Assembly: GCF_016481285.1 (NCBI RefSeq)
Contig: NZ_JAENBP010000004.1
Location: 62,001-126,000 of the forward strand
Source: Streptococcus zalophi
GTDB taxonomy: Bacteria; Bacillota; Bacilli; Lactobacillales; Streptococcaceae
Reading direction: 5' to 3'
DNA length: 64,000 nt
Part shown: piece after piece, positions 1-15,040 of the stretch
Position numbering within the stretch: position 1 is the stretch's first letter
Layout: each line of letters begins with the position of its first letter
Notes under the pieces: generated by a model
Database searches by the model: none
Seen by the model: only the letters and a program-made list of their open reading frames with translations
What the model was told of the DNA's origin: nothing
Position numbers and translations under genes: made by a program

Positions 1-1
1 A

Positions 2-1072
2 TTTAAAGAACGTCAAGAAAAAATTACTACTTTCTTAGATAAGGTGAAAGCAGCTAGTCCAAATAAGCGTGTTAAGGTAATCTTTACAGGTGCTGGAACC
101 TCTCAATATGTTGGTGATACAGCTCTACCTTTCTTAAAACATCACGGTGATCGTAGTCGCTTTATTTTTGAAAGTGTCGGAACAACAGATTTGGTATCTG
201 TTCCTTATGAGCACTTATTTGAAGATGAAACCCTTTTATTAGTGTCATTTGCACGTAGTGGTAATAGCCCAGAAAGTGTTGCAGCAGTTCAATTAGCTAA
301 TCAACTCGTACCATCTGTTTTCCATTTAACAATTACTTGTGCAAAAGAAGGTCAATTAGCTAAAAATGCTGAAGGCGATGATAAAAATCTGCTATTATTG
401 ATGCCAGAATTATCTAATGATGCTGGTTTTGCAATGACTGGTAGTTTCTCATCTATGTTATTAACAACTTTATTAACCTTTGACACTAAACATTCACTAG
501 CAGAAAAAGAAACTTTTGTTAATTATTTAGCAGAGATTACTCACGATGTTCTTGATAGAGAAGATATCATCAAAGCTATTGTTGATTTAGACTTTGACCG
601 TATCGTTTATCTAGGGTCTGGTTCTTTATCTGGTTTAACAAGAGAAGCACAACTCAAAATTCTTGAATTAACAGCTGGTAAAATTGCTACTATGTTTGAT
701 TCTTCAATGGGCTTTAGACATGGTCCAAAATCATTTGTTAATGAGAAAACGCTTCTTATTGACTTTATCCACAACAATCCTTACACAAGACAATATGATA
801 TTGATTTAATTGAGGAAGTTTATGACGATCAAATTGCTCTTAAAACACTTGCTGTAGGACAAAAAGGAGATTTAACTTTCTCAGGTGATACGTTCGAGTT
901 AAAATCTGATGTGATTCTTCCAGATGCTTACCTTAGTTTAGCAGACGTATTTGTTGCTCAAATGATTTCACTTATGACTGCGGTAAAAGTGAAAAACACA
1001 CCTGATACACCTTCTAAAACAGGAACCGTGAACCGTGTCGTTAAAGGTGTTATCATTCACGAATACAAATAA
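2..1072 (+). CDS. agaS: AgaS-family sugar-phosphate isomerase/deaminase (5' partial)
   Basis: The reading frame is already open at base 2, so the true start lies before the window. The GTG at 44 has no ribosome site and is internal. The protein has the SIS phosphosugar-binding fold: FTGAGTSQYVG near the visible N-terminus, SFARSGNSPES, and a second SIS half with YLGSGSLSGL and GFRHGPKSF. This pattern fits AgaS, the galactosamine-6-phosphate deaminase/tagatose-6-phosphate isomerase family of the GalNAc pathway. In pneumococcus the homologue follows the bgaC-PTS genes, whereas here it lies on the other side of the GntR gene. Family call is firm; the substrate is inferred. Confidence 0.88.
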   Translation, partial: FKERQEKITTFLDKVKAASPNKRVKVIFTGAGTSQYVGDTALPFLKHHGDRSRFIFESVGTTDLVSVPYEHLFEDETLLLVSFARSGNSPESVAAVQLANQLVPSVFHLTITCAKEGQLAKNAEGDDKNLLLLMPELSNDAGFAMTGSFSSMLLTTLLTFDTKHSLAEKETFVNYLAEITHDVLDREDIIKAIVDLDFDRIVYLGSGSLSGLTREAQLKILELTAGKIATMFDSSMGFRHGPKSFVNEKTLLIDFIHNNPYTRQYDIDLIEEVYDDQIALKTLAVGQKGDLTFSGDTFELKSDVILPDAYLSLADVFVAQMISLMTAVKVKNTPDTPSKTGTVNRVVKGVIIHEYK

Positions 1073-1080
1073 AAAATAAA

Positions 1081-1104
1081 AAAACTGGTTAAACCAGTTT
1101 TTTT
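1081..1104. terminator. Bidirectional terminator between agaS and gntR
   Basis: AAAACTGGTT and AACCAGTTTT form a 10-bp inverted repeat with A and T runs at either side, between two convergent genes. It can serve both strands. Confidence 0.85.
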
Positions 1105-1813
1105 ATTGCTCGTTAGCAGTAATTTCAAATTTAAAGTATTTCCAATGTTTATAGCTTTCAATATACTCTAAAATTTCTGCACTGTTACTACGATTAGTTA
1201 ACTTGATTTGTTTAATACTTGGCTCACTAGGTTTTAGTTTTAAAGCACTAGCAATATGTTTAGGTGTAGGTAAACTTACCTCGTTAGTTTCAACAAAAGG
1301 TTCCTCAGACATATGGATATTGAAATCTTCTCTGAAGCGTTTATAAATAGAATTATAATGGGATAGGGGTTTATTAGGGTTTAAAATATAGCGTGCTGGA
1401 ATATAAGACTGTTGGTATATGTAAGGCTGTTTGTCATCTTTTCTTAGCCTTACAATCTTATAGTAGTAATCATTTTTACCTAATTCTAATTTTTTAATAT
1501 AATCAGGGTCATTTCCCTTTTCAATAGAAAGAACAGTGACAGAATCATTTTTTAATGGAAACAGTTCAATATCTGAAAAGCCAACCAATTTTCCCTTTCT
1601 TGAACGAGAGACAAAAGTCCCTTTTCCTTGTTGGCGCACAAGATAACCATCTTTTACTAACTCATTCATTGCTCTTATGACAGTAATAGAACTAACCTTA
1701 TAAATTTCTCTTAATTCTAATTCTGTGTAGAATCTATCGCCATTTTCAAATTTACCATTGATAATCTGTTGGCGAAGTTCATCTTGAATCATTTGGTATT
1801 TGGGTATTTTCAT
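1103..1813 (-). CDS. GntR/HutC-family transcriptional regulator of the bgaC-PTS operon
   Basis: A 236-residue regulator. Residues about 5-72 are a GntR winged helix-turn-helix (ELREIYKVSSITVIRAMNELVKDG, then QQGKGTFV). The remainder resembles the UTRA ligand domain of HutC-type members, which bind sugar phosphates. The ribosome site AGGAAG lies at the right distance upstream of the ATG. The gene is divergent from bgaC and convergent with agaS, and its position matches the GntR regulator that precedes bgaC in pneumococcus. It probably represses the bgaC-PTS operon until an amino-sugar phosphate binds. The effector is not visible from sequence. Confidence 0.87.
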   Translation of the reverse strand: MKIPKYQMIQDELRQQIINGKFENGDRFYTELELREIYKVSSITVIRAMNELVKDGYLVRQQGKGTFVSRSRKGKLVGFSDIELFPLKNDSVTVLSIEKGNDPDYIKKLELGKNDYYYKIVRLRKDDKQPYIYQQSYIPARYILNPNKPLSHYNSIYKRFREDFNIHMSEEPFVETNEVSLPTPKHIASALKLKPSEPSIKQIKLTNRSNSAEILEYIESYKHWKYFKFEITANEQ

Positions 1814-1866
1814 TTAACATCACTTCCTAACGTAAAAAAATAAACTTTATTAATTTGATAATTTTT

Positions 1867-1881
1867 TAACAATATCTGTTA
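1867..1881. promoter_or_regulatory. Candidate GntR operator
   Basis: TAACA and TGTTA are inverted around a 5-base spacer in the divergent gntR-bgaC intergenic region. A longer AT-only inverted repeat (11-base arms, 1898-1908 and 1921-1931) follows. Symmetry and position suggest regulator binding, but AT-rich palindromes arise easily by chance. Confidence 0.35.
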
Positions 1882-1945
1882 CAATATTTATTATACTAAA
1901 TATTTTTAAAAAAAGTAAGATAAAAATATTTTTTTTAAAAATAAC

Positions 1946-1974
1946 TTGATATAACCACTCAGATATGTTAATAT
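1946..1974 (+). promoter_or_regulatory. Promoter of bgaC-PTS operon
   Basis: TTGATA at 1946-1951 is followed after 17 bases by TAATAT at 1969-1974. A better TATAAT at 1972-1977 would need a 20-base spacer. It lies about 40 bases before the bgaC start. Confidence 0.5.
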
Positions 1975-2013
1975 AATAATGTAAAAAATAAAAAGAAATA
2001 GGAGGTGAAGCGT

Positions 2014-3780
2014 TTGCCTCAGTTTAAGATTTCTGATCAATTTTATATAGATGATGAGCCCGTTAAAATTATGTCTGGAAGTATTCACTATTTCCGAGTG
2101 CACCCAGATGATTGGTATCAATCTCTATATAATCTAAAAGCTTTAGGATTTAATACTGTTGAAACTTATATTCCTTGGAATATGCATGAACCTCAAAAAG
2201 GACAGTTTACATCTGAGGGCATTCTTGATGTTGAAAGATTCTTAGACTTATCACAAGAACTTGGTCTCTATGCTATTGTTCGCCCTTCACCATTTATTTG
2301 TGCAGAGTGGGAATTTGGTGGTCTACCTGCATGGCTTCTTAAAGAAAACATGCGTGTTCGTACTTCGGATCCTACTTACTTGCAACATGTTGATGATTAC
2401 TATGAGTTTCTCATCCCTAAATTAGCTAAGCGTCAATTAAATCGAGGTGGAAATATTCTGATGTTCCAAATCGAAAATGAATACGGCTCATATGGGGAAG
2501 AAAAAGAGTATCTTAGAGCAATCAAAAAGATGATGGAAAAAAGAGGTATTGATGCACCATTTTTCACATCAGATGGTCCATGGCGAGCTACTTTAAGAGC
2601 AGGAAGCCTGATAGAAGATGATATTCTGCCGACAGGTAACTTCGGTTCTAAAGCACAAGAAAACTTTAAAATGATGCAAGATTTCTTTGATGAGTATGGT
2701 AAAAAATGGCCACTCATGTGTATGGAATTTTGGGATGGATGGTTTAATCGTTGGGGTGAAGACGTCATTAGACGTGACCCAAATGAATTAGCCCAATCTG
2801 TCATGGATGCTCTAGAAATTGGTAGTGTCAATCTATATATGTTTCACGGAGGAACTAACTTTGGCTTCATGAACGGATGTTCAGCAAGAGGTCAAAAAGA
2901 CTTACCACAAGTAACATCTTATGATTACGATGCTATTTTAGATGAAGCGGGAAATCCTAGTAAGAAATTTTACGCTCTTCAAAATCTCATGAAGAAAAGA
3001 TTTCCAGAGTTATCATATAGCGAACCCCTCATTAAAGAGGCAAAAGCTTATGATAAAGCAGAGTTGAAGGATAAAGTAAGTCTATTTTCATTAATCGAAA
3101 ATGAAAGCGATTACGTCTCTTCTTTCTATCCATTAAATATGGAAGAAATTGGTCAAAATACCGGTTATACTCTTTATCACACTGTTATTGAAAAGGATAA
3201 AGAAGAGGAAGAAAAACTTCGTGTTATTGATGCTAGAGATAGAATAAAACTTTATGCTGATGATAAGTTAGTGACAACACAATATCAAGAAGAGATTGGT
3301 GAGGATATTTTATTCACTCCAGAAAGTAACGAAACTCATCTTAAGATATTGGTAGAAAATATGGGGCGTGTTAATTATGGACACAAATTAACAGCACCGA
3401 CACAGAAAAAAGGTCTGGGTAGAGGTGTCATAGCTGACTTGCACTACATTGGTAACTGGAAAATTTATCCATTACCACTTGATAATCTCTCTAAAGTTGA
3501 TTTTAATCAAGAGTGGCAAGAAGGAACTCCAAGTTTCTATAAATACCATATCACCTTGGATGATGTTAAAGATACTTATCTTGACATGTCTGGATTTGGG
3601 AAAGGTGTTGTCTTTGTAAACAATGTTAATATCGGTCGTTTCTGGAATAAGGGACCTATACTTTCTCTTTATTTACCACATGGATACTTAAAGCAGGGAG
3701 ATAATGAGATTGTCGTCTTTGAAACCGAGGGACAATTCATGGAAAGTATAACTTTTTCAGAACAACCTGTAATATTATAA
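2014..3780 (+). CDS. bgaC: Beta-galactosidase, GH35, BgaC type
   Basis: A 588-residue GH35 enzyme without a signal peptide, close in length and sequence to pneumococcal BgaC, which releases beta-1,3-linked galactose from Gal-GlcNAc ends. The TIM-barrel motifs are clear: SPFICAEWEFGGLPAW, IENEYGSYG with the predicted acid/base Glu156, and MCMEFWDGW with the predicted nucleophile Glu238. The C-terminal half holds the jelly-roll domains. A GTG at 2005 lies inside the AGGAGG ribosome site (2000-2005), so TTG at 2014, 8 bases after it, is the better start. It is the first gene of the PTS operon. Confidence 0.94.
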   Translation: MPQFKISDQFYIDDEPVKIMSGSIHYFRVHPDDWYQSLYNLKALGFNTVETYIPWNMHEPQKGQFTSEGILDVERFLDLSQELGLYAIVRPSPFICAEWEFGGLPAWLLKENMRVRTSDPTYLQHVDDYYEFLIPKLAKRQLNRGGNILMFQIENEYGSYGEEKEYLRAIKKMMEKRGIDAPFFTSDGPWRATLRAGSLIEDDILPTGNFGSKAQENFKMMQDFFDEYGKKWPLMCMEFWDGWFNRWGEDVIRRDPNELAQSVMDALEIGSVNLYMFHGGTNFGFMNGCSARGQKDLPQVTSYDYDAILDEAGNPSKKFYALQNLMKKRFPELSYSEPLIKEAKAYDKAELKDKVSLFSLIENESDYVSSFYPLNMEEIGQNTGYTLYHTVIEKDKEEEEKLRVIDARDRIKLYADDKLVTTQYQEEIGEDILFTPESNETHLKILVENMGRVNYGHKLTAPTQKKGLGRGVIADLHYIGNWKIYPLPLDNLSKVDFNQEWQEGTPSFYKYHITLDDVKDTYLDMSGFGKGVVFVNNVNIGRFWNKGPILSLYLPHGYLKQGDNEIVVFETEGQFMESITFSEQPVIL

Positions 3781-3803
3781 AAAAAAGAAAAGTGAGGAAA
3801 ATC

Positions 3804-4286
3804 ATGGCAATTATTGGTTCAAGAATTGATGGCCGTCTTATCCATGGTCAAGTAGCTAATCTTTGGTCTACTTCTCTAGGAATTACCAGAATCATGGTAA
3901 TCGATGATGAAGTTGCTGAAAATGCTATTGAAAAAGCTGGTCTTAAATTAGCTGTGCCACCAGGAGTAAAATTAAGTATTTTACCTGTTGAAAAAGCAGC
4001 TAACAATATTATGGCTGGTAAGTATGATGCACAACGTCTACTTATTGTTGCTAGAAGACCAGATCGTTTCTTACGTTTAGTTGAGTACGGAGTACCATTG
4101 ACTGAATTAAATGTAGGAAACATGTCTCAAACAGAAGAAACACGTTCTGTTACACGTAGCATTAATGTCGTAGATAGCGATATTGAAGCATTCAAAGCAC
4201 TTGATGCTAAAGGTGTTCACTTGACTGCTCAAATGGTTCCAAGTGACCCAGCTAACGACTTTATGCCTTTACTTAATAAGTTATAA
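3804..4286 (+). CDS. gadV: PTS mannose-family IIB component (GalNAc/galactosamine-type)
   Basis: A 160-residue IIB protein of the mannose/sorbose/GalNAc PTS family. The phosphorylated histidine is His14 in IDGRLIHGQV, the family signature. It takes phosphate from IIA and passes it to the sugar during transport. The ATG at 3804 is preceded by GTGAGGA; the GTG at 3792 is part of that ribosome site and is rejected. The gene lies 23 bases after bgaC in one operon. The order bgaC-IIB-IIC-IID-IIA matches the pneumococcal bgaC-gadVWEF locus. The exact sugar is inferred (N-acetylgalactosamine, galactosamine or a Gal-containing disaccharide). Confidence 0.9.
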   Translation: MAIIGSRIDGRLIHGQVANLWSTSLGITRIMVIDDEVAENAIEKAGLKLAVPPGVKLSILPVEKAANNIMAGKYDAQRLLIVARRPDRFLRLVEYGVPLTELNVGNMSQTEETRSVTRSINVVDSDIEAFKALDAKGVHLTAQMVPSDPANDFMPLLNKL

Positions 4287-4315
4287 TTTTTTATCCAAAA
4301 AAGGAGGAAACAACC

Positions 4316-5206
4316 ATGATTCAATGGTGGCAAATTTTACTTTTAACTCTTTACTCAGCATATCAAATCTGTGATGAGTTAACAATTGTTTCATCTGCTG
4401 GTTCACCTGTTTTTGCAGGTTTTATCACAGGTCTTGTTATGGGGGATGTAACTACAGGTCTTTTCATCGGCGGTAGCTTACAACTCGTTGTTCTTGGTGT
4501 AGGTACCTTTGGTGGTGCTTCTCGTATCGACGCAACATCAGGTGCGGTTCTAGCAACAGCATTCTCAGTTGGTACAGGAATTGATCAAGAACTTGCAATT
4601 TCAGCGATTGCGGTACCAGTGGCAGCATTACTGGTTTACACAGACGTTTTAGGTCGTTTCTCAACTACTTACTTCGCACACCGTATTGACAAACACGTTG
4701 AAAACTTTAATTATAAAGGAATCGAAATCAACTACTTACTAGGTGCAATTCCTTGGGCACTATCACGTGCACTTCCAGTCTTCTTAGCCCTTTCTTTCGG
4801 TGGAAATGCGGTACAATCTGCTGCCGATTGGATTCAAAACAATGCTCAATGGATGGCTGATGGTCTTATTCTTGCTGGTAGAATGCTTCCTGGTGTCGGT
4901 TTTGCTATCTTACTTCGTTACCTTCCAGTTAAGAAAAACCTTACTTACCTTGGTTTAGGATTTGCTATTACTGCTATGCTTACAACTCTTTATGGATACA
5001 TCGGAACACTTGCAGGTGGTGTCGGTGTCGTATCAGAAATTGCTGAAGCATTAGGTGGCGCACAATTTAACGGTCTTCCAATGATCGGTATTGCTGTTAT
5101 CGGATTTGCATTAGCAGGAATTAGCTACAAAAATGCCGTTAACGCTCCAGTAGCAGCAGCTTCTACTCAATCAGAAAGTGGGGAAATTGAAGATGACGAA
5201 ATCTAA
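4316..5206 (+). CDS. gadW: PTS mannose-family IIC component
   Basis: A 296-residue membrane permease subunit of the same PTS. It is strongly hydrophobic, with the IIC-type glycine-rich segment GFITGLVMGDVTTGLFIGGSLQLVVLG cut here by charged loops, and an acidic tail. It forms the transport channel with IID. An AAAGGAGG ribosome site precedes the ATG. The end overlaps the start of the IID gene, which indicates translational coupling. Confidence 0.92.
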   Translation: MIQWWQILLLTLYSAYQICDELTIVSSAGSPVFAGFITGLVMGDVTTGLFIGGSLQLVVLGVGTFGGASRIDATSGAVLATAFSVGTGIDQELAISAIAVPVAALLVYTDVLGRFSTTYFAHRIDKHVENFNYKGIEINYLLGAIPWALSRALPVFLALSFGGNAVQSAADWIQNNAQWMADGLILAGRMLPGVGFAILLRYLPVKKNLTYLGLGFAITAMLTTLYGYIGTLAGGVGVVSEIAEALGGAQFNGLPMIGIAVIGFALAGISYKNAVNAPVAAASTQSESGEIEDDEI

Positions 5207-6020
5207 TTATAAATTAACAAAAGCTGATTTTAATCAAATTAATCGTCGTAGTTTATTTACTTTCCAATTAGGATGGAACTATGAGCGTATGCAAGCATCA
5301 GGTTACCTTTACATGATCTTGCCACAACTTCGTAAAATGTACGGAGATAATTCTCCTGAATTGCTTGAAATGATGCGTACTCATACGCAATTCTTCAACA
5401 CTTCTAACTTCTTCCATACAATTGTTACTGGTATTGACCTTGCCTTGGAAGAAAATGAAGGAACAGCTTCAAAAGATACTGTTACAGGTATTAAAACTGG
5501 TTTAATGGGACCATTTGCAGCTATTGGTGATGCCTTATTTGGTGCGACTGTACCAGCTATCATGGGTGGTTTGGCTGCTGGTCTTGCTATTGATGGTAAT
5601 CCAGTTGGGATCTTCCTATGGGTTGCGGTAGCTATGGCTATCAACGTTTTCCGTTGGAAACAATTAGAGTTCGCCTATAAAGAAGGGGTTAACCTTGTTA
5701 CAACAATGCAACATCGATTGTCAGCACTTACTGATGCTGCTACAGTTTTAGGAACATTCATGGTTGGTGCGCTTATCGCAACAATGATTAACTTCAGATT
5801 TGGATTCACTCAAGACTTTGGTGGTGTTACATTTGATTTACAAGCTACGGTTGATAAAATCTTCCCAAGACTTGTACCAGCAATGTTTGCAGGATTTATC
5901 TATTGGTTACTTGGCCGTAAAGGTATGACTTCAACAAAAGCAATCTTTATTGTTATCGCTATTGCTATCGGTTCAAAATTAATTGCGAAATATGCAGGAT
6001 TTGACATCTTTACAGTCTAA
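5193..6020 (+). CDS. gadE: PTS mannose-family IID component
   Basis: A 275-residue IID subunit with the family N-terminal signature (LFTFQLGWNYERMQASGYLY), a MGPFAAIGDALFG segment and hydrophobic C-terminal helices. ATG at 5193 is chosen over the GTG at 5178, because the typical IID N-terminus MTKSNYKLTK begins there. The gene overlaps the IIC gene by 14 bases. It is the partner of IIC in the membrane. Confidence 0.9.
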   Translation: MTKSNYKLTKADFNQINRRSLFTFQLGWNYERMQASGYLYMILPQLRKMYGDNSPELLEMMRTHTQFFNTSNFFHTIVTGIDLALEENEGTASKDTVTGIKTGLMGPFAAIGDALFGATVPAIMGGLAAGLAIDGNPVGIFLWVAVAMAINVFRWKQLEFAYKEGVNLVTTMQHRLSALTDAATVLGTFMVGALIATMINFRFGFTQDFGGVTFDLQATVDKIFPRLVPAMFAGFIYWLLGRKGMTSTKAIFIVIAIAIGSKLIAKYAGFDIFTV

Positions 6021-6036
6021 TTAGGAGGCAAATCGA

Positions 6037-6441
6037 ATGAGTAAACACTTAGTTTTAGTTAGTCACGGTTTATTCTGTGAAGAATTGAAAAAAAGTACAG
6101 AGATGATTATGGGCCCTCAAGAAAACATTCATGCGGTTAGTCTTTTACCAGAAGAAGGCCCAGATGATTTTCGTCAAAAATTAGAAGCAGTCGTTGAAGG
6201 TCTTGAAAATGTTGTTGTTTTTGCAGACCTCCTTGGTGGAACACCAGCAAACGTCGTTTCAAGAATGATGCTTGAAGGTAAGAAATTTGATTTCTATGTA
6301 GGTATGAATATGCCAATGGTTATCGGTTTCTTGAATGGTGTTTTACTTGACCAAGATGTTGATATTGTAGAATTTGGTACAACCAATATTCAACATGTTA
6401 ATGACGTTCTATTTAGTGATGACGATGACGAAGATGAATAA
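6037..6441 (+). CDS. gadF: PTS mannose-family IIA component
   Basis: A 134-residue cytoplasmic IIA protein. His10 in LVLVSHGLFCEELKKS is the phosphorylation site and accepts phosphate from HPr; the LLGGTPANV motif is typical of the fold. The C-terminus is acidic (DDDDEDE). A TAGGAGG ribosome site precedes the ATG. It is the last gene of the bgaC-PTS operon, closed by a strong terminator. Confidence 0.92.
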   Translation: MSKHLVLVSHGLFCEELKKSTEMIMGPQENIHAVSLLPEEGPDDFRQKLEAVVEGLENVVVFADLLGGTPANVVSRMMLEGKKFDFYVGMNMPMVIGFLNGVLLDQDVDIVEFGTTNIQHVNDVLFSDDDDEDE

Positions 6442-6462
6442 TCAATAAGTCTTTAAGTATCC

Positions 6463-6494
6463 AAACAGACCTACAAATGTAGGTCTGTTTTTTT
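6463..6494 (+). terminator. Terminator of bgaC-PTS operon
   Basis: ACAGACCTACA and TGTAGGTCTGT form an 11-bp perfect stem with a 2-base gap, followed by a run of T. Confidence 0.93.
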
Positions 6495-6510
6495 GTTAAA
6501 AAAATCAACA

Positions 6511-6540
6511 AAAAAACACCGCCGAAGCGGTGTTCTTTTT
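6511..6540 (-). terminator. Terminator of the FMN reductase gene
   Basis: AACACCGC-CGAA-GCGGTGTT is an 8-bp GC-rich stem with a tetraloop. An A run on its left gives a T run for the minus strand, directly after the minus-strand stop codon; T bases on the right may also back up the PTS terminator. Confidence 0.88.
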
Positions 6541-6544
6541 CGTT

Positions 6545-7093
6545 CTAGTTGATTGCTTCAAGAAGAACGTCAGCTTGTTTTTTAAGATTTTCTTTTACGT
6601 CTTCAGCAACTTCAAGTTTACCTGTTTGCCAAGCTTCAGGATTAACTTTAGATGCTGTAAAGTCACCAACAACAGTTGTACGGATGAATGAAAGCATTTT
6701 GCTGTATTCAGCAAACAATGGCTCATGTCCCCCATTACCAACTGAAGAAACAGTCACAACTTTTTGGTTGATTGCAGATGGTCCAGTTGGATCTGAAAGA
6801 TCTAGCGCACGTGATACCCAGTCTAAAAGGTTTTTAACTGCGCCTGGAACAGCAAAGTTGTAAATTGGTGAGAAAATCCAGATAGCGTCAGCAGCTTGGA
6901 TTTCTTCACGTACTTTTGCAACTGCTGGAAGTACTGGTGATTCAAGGTCTTGGTTAAAGACAGGTACTTCAGAGAAGTCTAGGTAAGACACTTCAGCTTT
7001 CCCAGAAAGTAGAGCTTCAGCCTCTTTAGCAAGTTGGTGGTTAAATGATTCTTTACGTAATGATCCTACGATGAAAAGAATTTTTTTAGACAT
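6545..7093 (-). CDS. NADPH-dependent FMN reductase family protein
   Basis: A 182-residue flavodoxin-fold protein. The N-terminal FMN phosphate loop is IVGSLRKESFNHQLA, and the central motif SPIYNFAVPGAVKNLLDWVSR is typical of the NADPH-dependent FMN reductase/azoreductase/chromate reductase family. The likely role is two-electron reduction of flavin or quinone-like compounds in the cytoplasm. AAGGAG lies upstream of the ATG. It is a monocistronic unit between two glycan-use loci, with no evident link to them. The physiological substrate cannot be read from the sequence. Confidence 0.88.
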   Translation of the reverse strand: MSKKILFIVGSLRKESFNHQLAKEAEALLSGKAEVSYLDFSEVPVFNQDLESPVLPAVAKVREEIQAADAIWIFSPIYNFAVPGAVKNLLDWVSRALDLSDPTGPSAINQKVVTVSSVGNGGHEPLFAEYSKMLSFIRTTVVGDFTASKVNPEAWQTGKLEVAEDVKENLKKQADVLLEAIN

Positions 7094-7130
7094 AAAATTT
7101 CTCCTTAAAAATTATTTAGAATATGAAATA

Positions 7131-7159
7131 ATTATATCTAGAATTTCATCATTTGTAAA
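7131..7159 (-). promoter_or_regulatory. Promoter of the FMN reductase gene
   Basis: On the minus strand, TTTACA (7159-7154) and TATAAT (7136-7131) are separated by 17 bases. Confidence 0.7.
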
Positions 7160-7336
7160 GTATTTTGTCTATTTTTTTTGAAATATATATTTTGGATATA
7201 TAAATGAAGTTTATTTCTTCTTAATTAACAATTAAATGAGAGTATATAGATATTTTATTAATAAGAAATTATTATCATTGTTCATCTAGTAAAATTTGAA
7301 TTGTTGTAATTATGTTCAATAATTGTCGTTAATCTG

Positions 7337-7364
7337 TTGAATTAATTTTTAAAAATGATAAAAT
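7337..7364 (+). promoter_or_regulatory. Promoter of the GH2-GH20 gene
   Basis: TTGAAT at 7337, a 16-base spacer and TAAAAT at 7359-7364 with an extended TG two bases before it. The rest of the 326-base gap from 7094 is AT-rich; I see only this promoter, the CcpA box and the opposite-facing promoter in it. Confidence 0.6.
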
Positions 7365-7370
7365 ATGTTT

Positions 7371-7384
7371 ATAAAGCGCTTTCA
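7371..7384 (+). promoter_or_regulatory. CcpA catabolite-response element before the GH2-GH20 gene
   Basis: ATAAAGCGCTTTCA matches 12 of 14 positions of the cre consensus TGNAARCGNWWWCA and lies just after the -10 box, at about the transcription start. That position predicts repression by CcpA when preferred sugars are present. Confidence 0.65.
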
Positions 7385-7404
7385 AAATAAAAATTTTGAA
7401 ATAA

Positions 7405-14772
<7,368 letters not shown>

Positions 14773-14803
14773 TTTCTATTTATCTGAGTGCCAGAGACTA
14801 AGT

Positions 14804-14836
14804 AAAAAAGCTTAAGGTAAACTTAAGCTTTTTTAT
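14804..14836 (+). terminator. Terminator of the GH2-GH20 gene
   Basis: AAAAAAGCTTAAG and CTTAAGCTTTTTT are perfect arms around the loop GTAAA. Confidence 0.9.
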
Positions 14837-15040
14837 GATGGTTTTGAAGGAATAGATAATAAGAGAACAAATTTAACTTATTAAATGTACTAATGATGGC
14901 TATCAGTTCAAATCAATGATTTTTTAAATGAAATATGATATATTTATCTAGTGTCTTTTTTGAGATAGAAGAGATATTTTCATGTTATTTCTATCCATAA
15001 TAAGATAAAACGATCATGATAAGAATGGTAGGTGTTTCAT

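Noticed and set aside
1898-1931. AT-only inverted repeat as a terminator or operator
   Set aside because: Arms consist only of A and T in an AT-rich region, so chance is a sufficient explanation; kept only as a remark under the GntR operator.
2433-2831. Antisense frame inside bgaC
   Set aside because: Shadow of the GH35 coding frame, no ribosome site or promoter.
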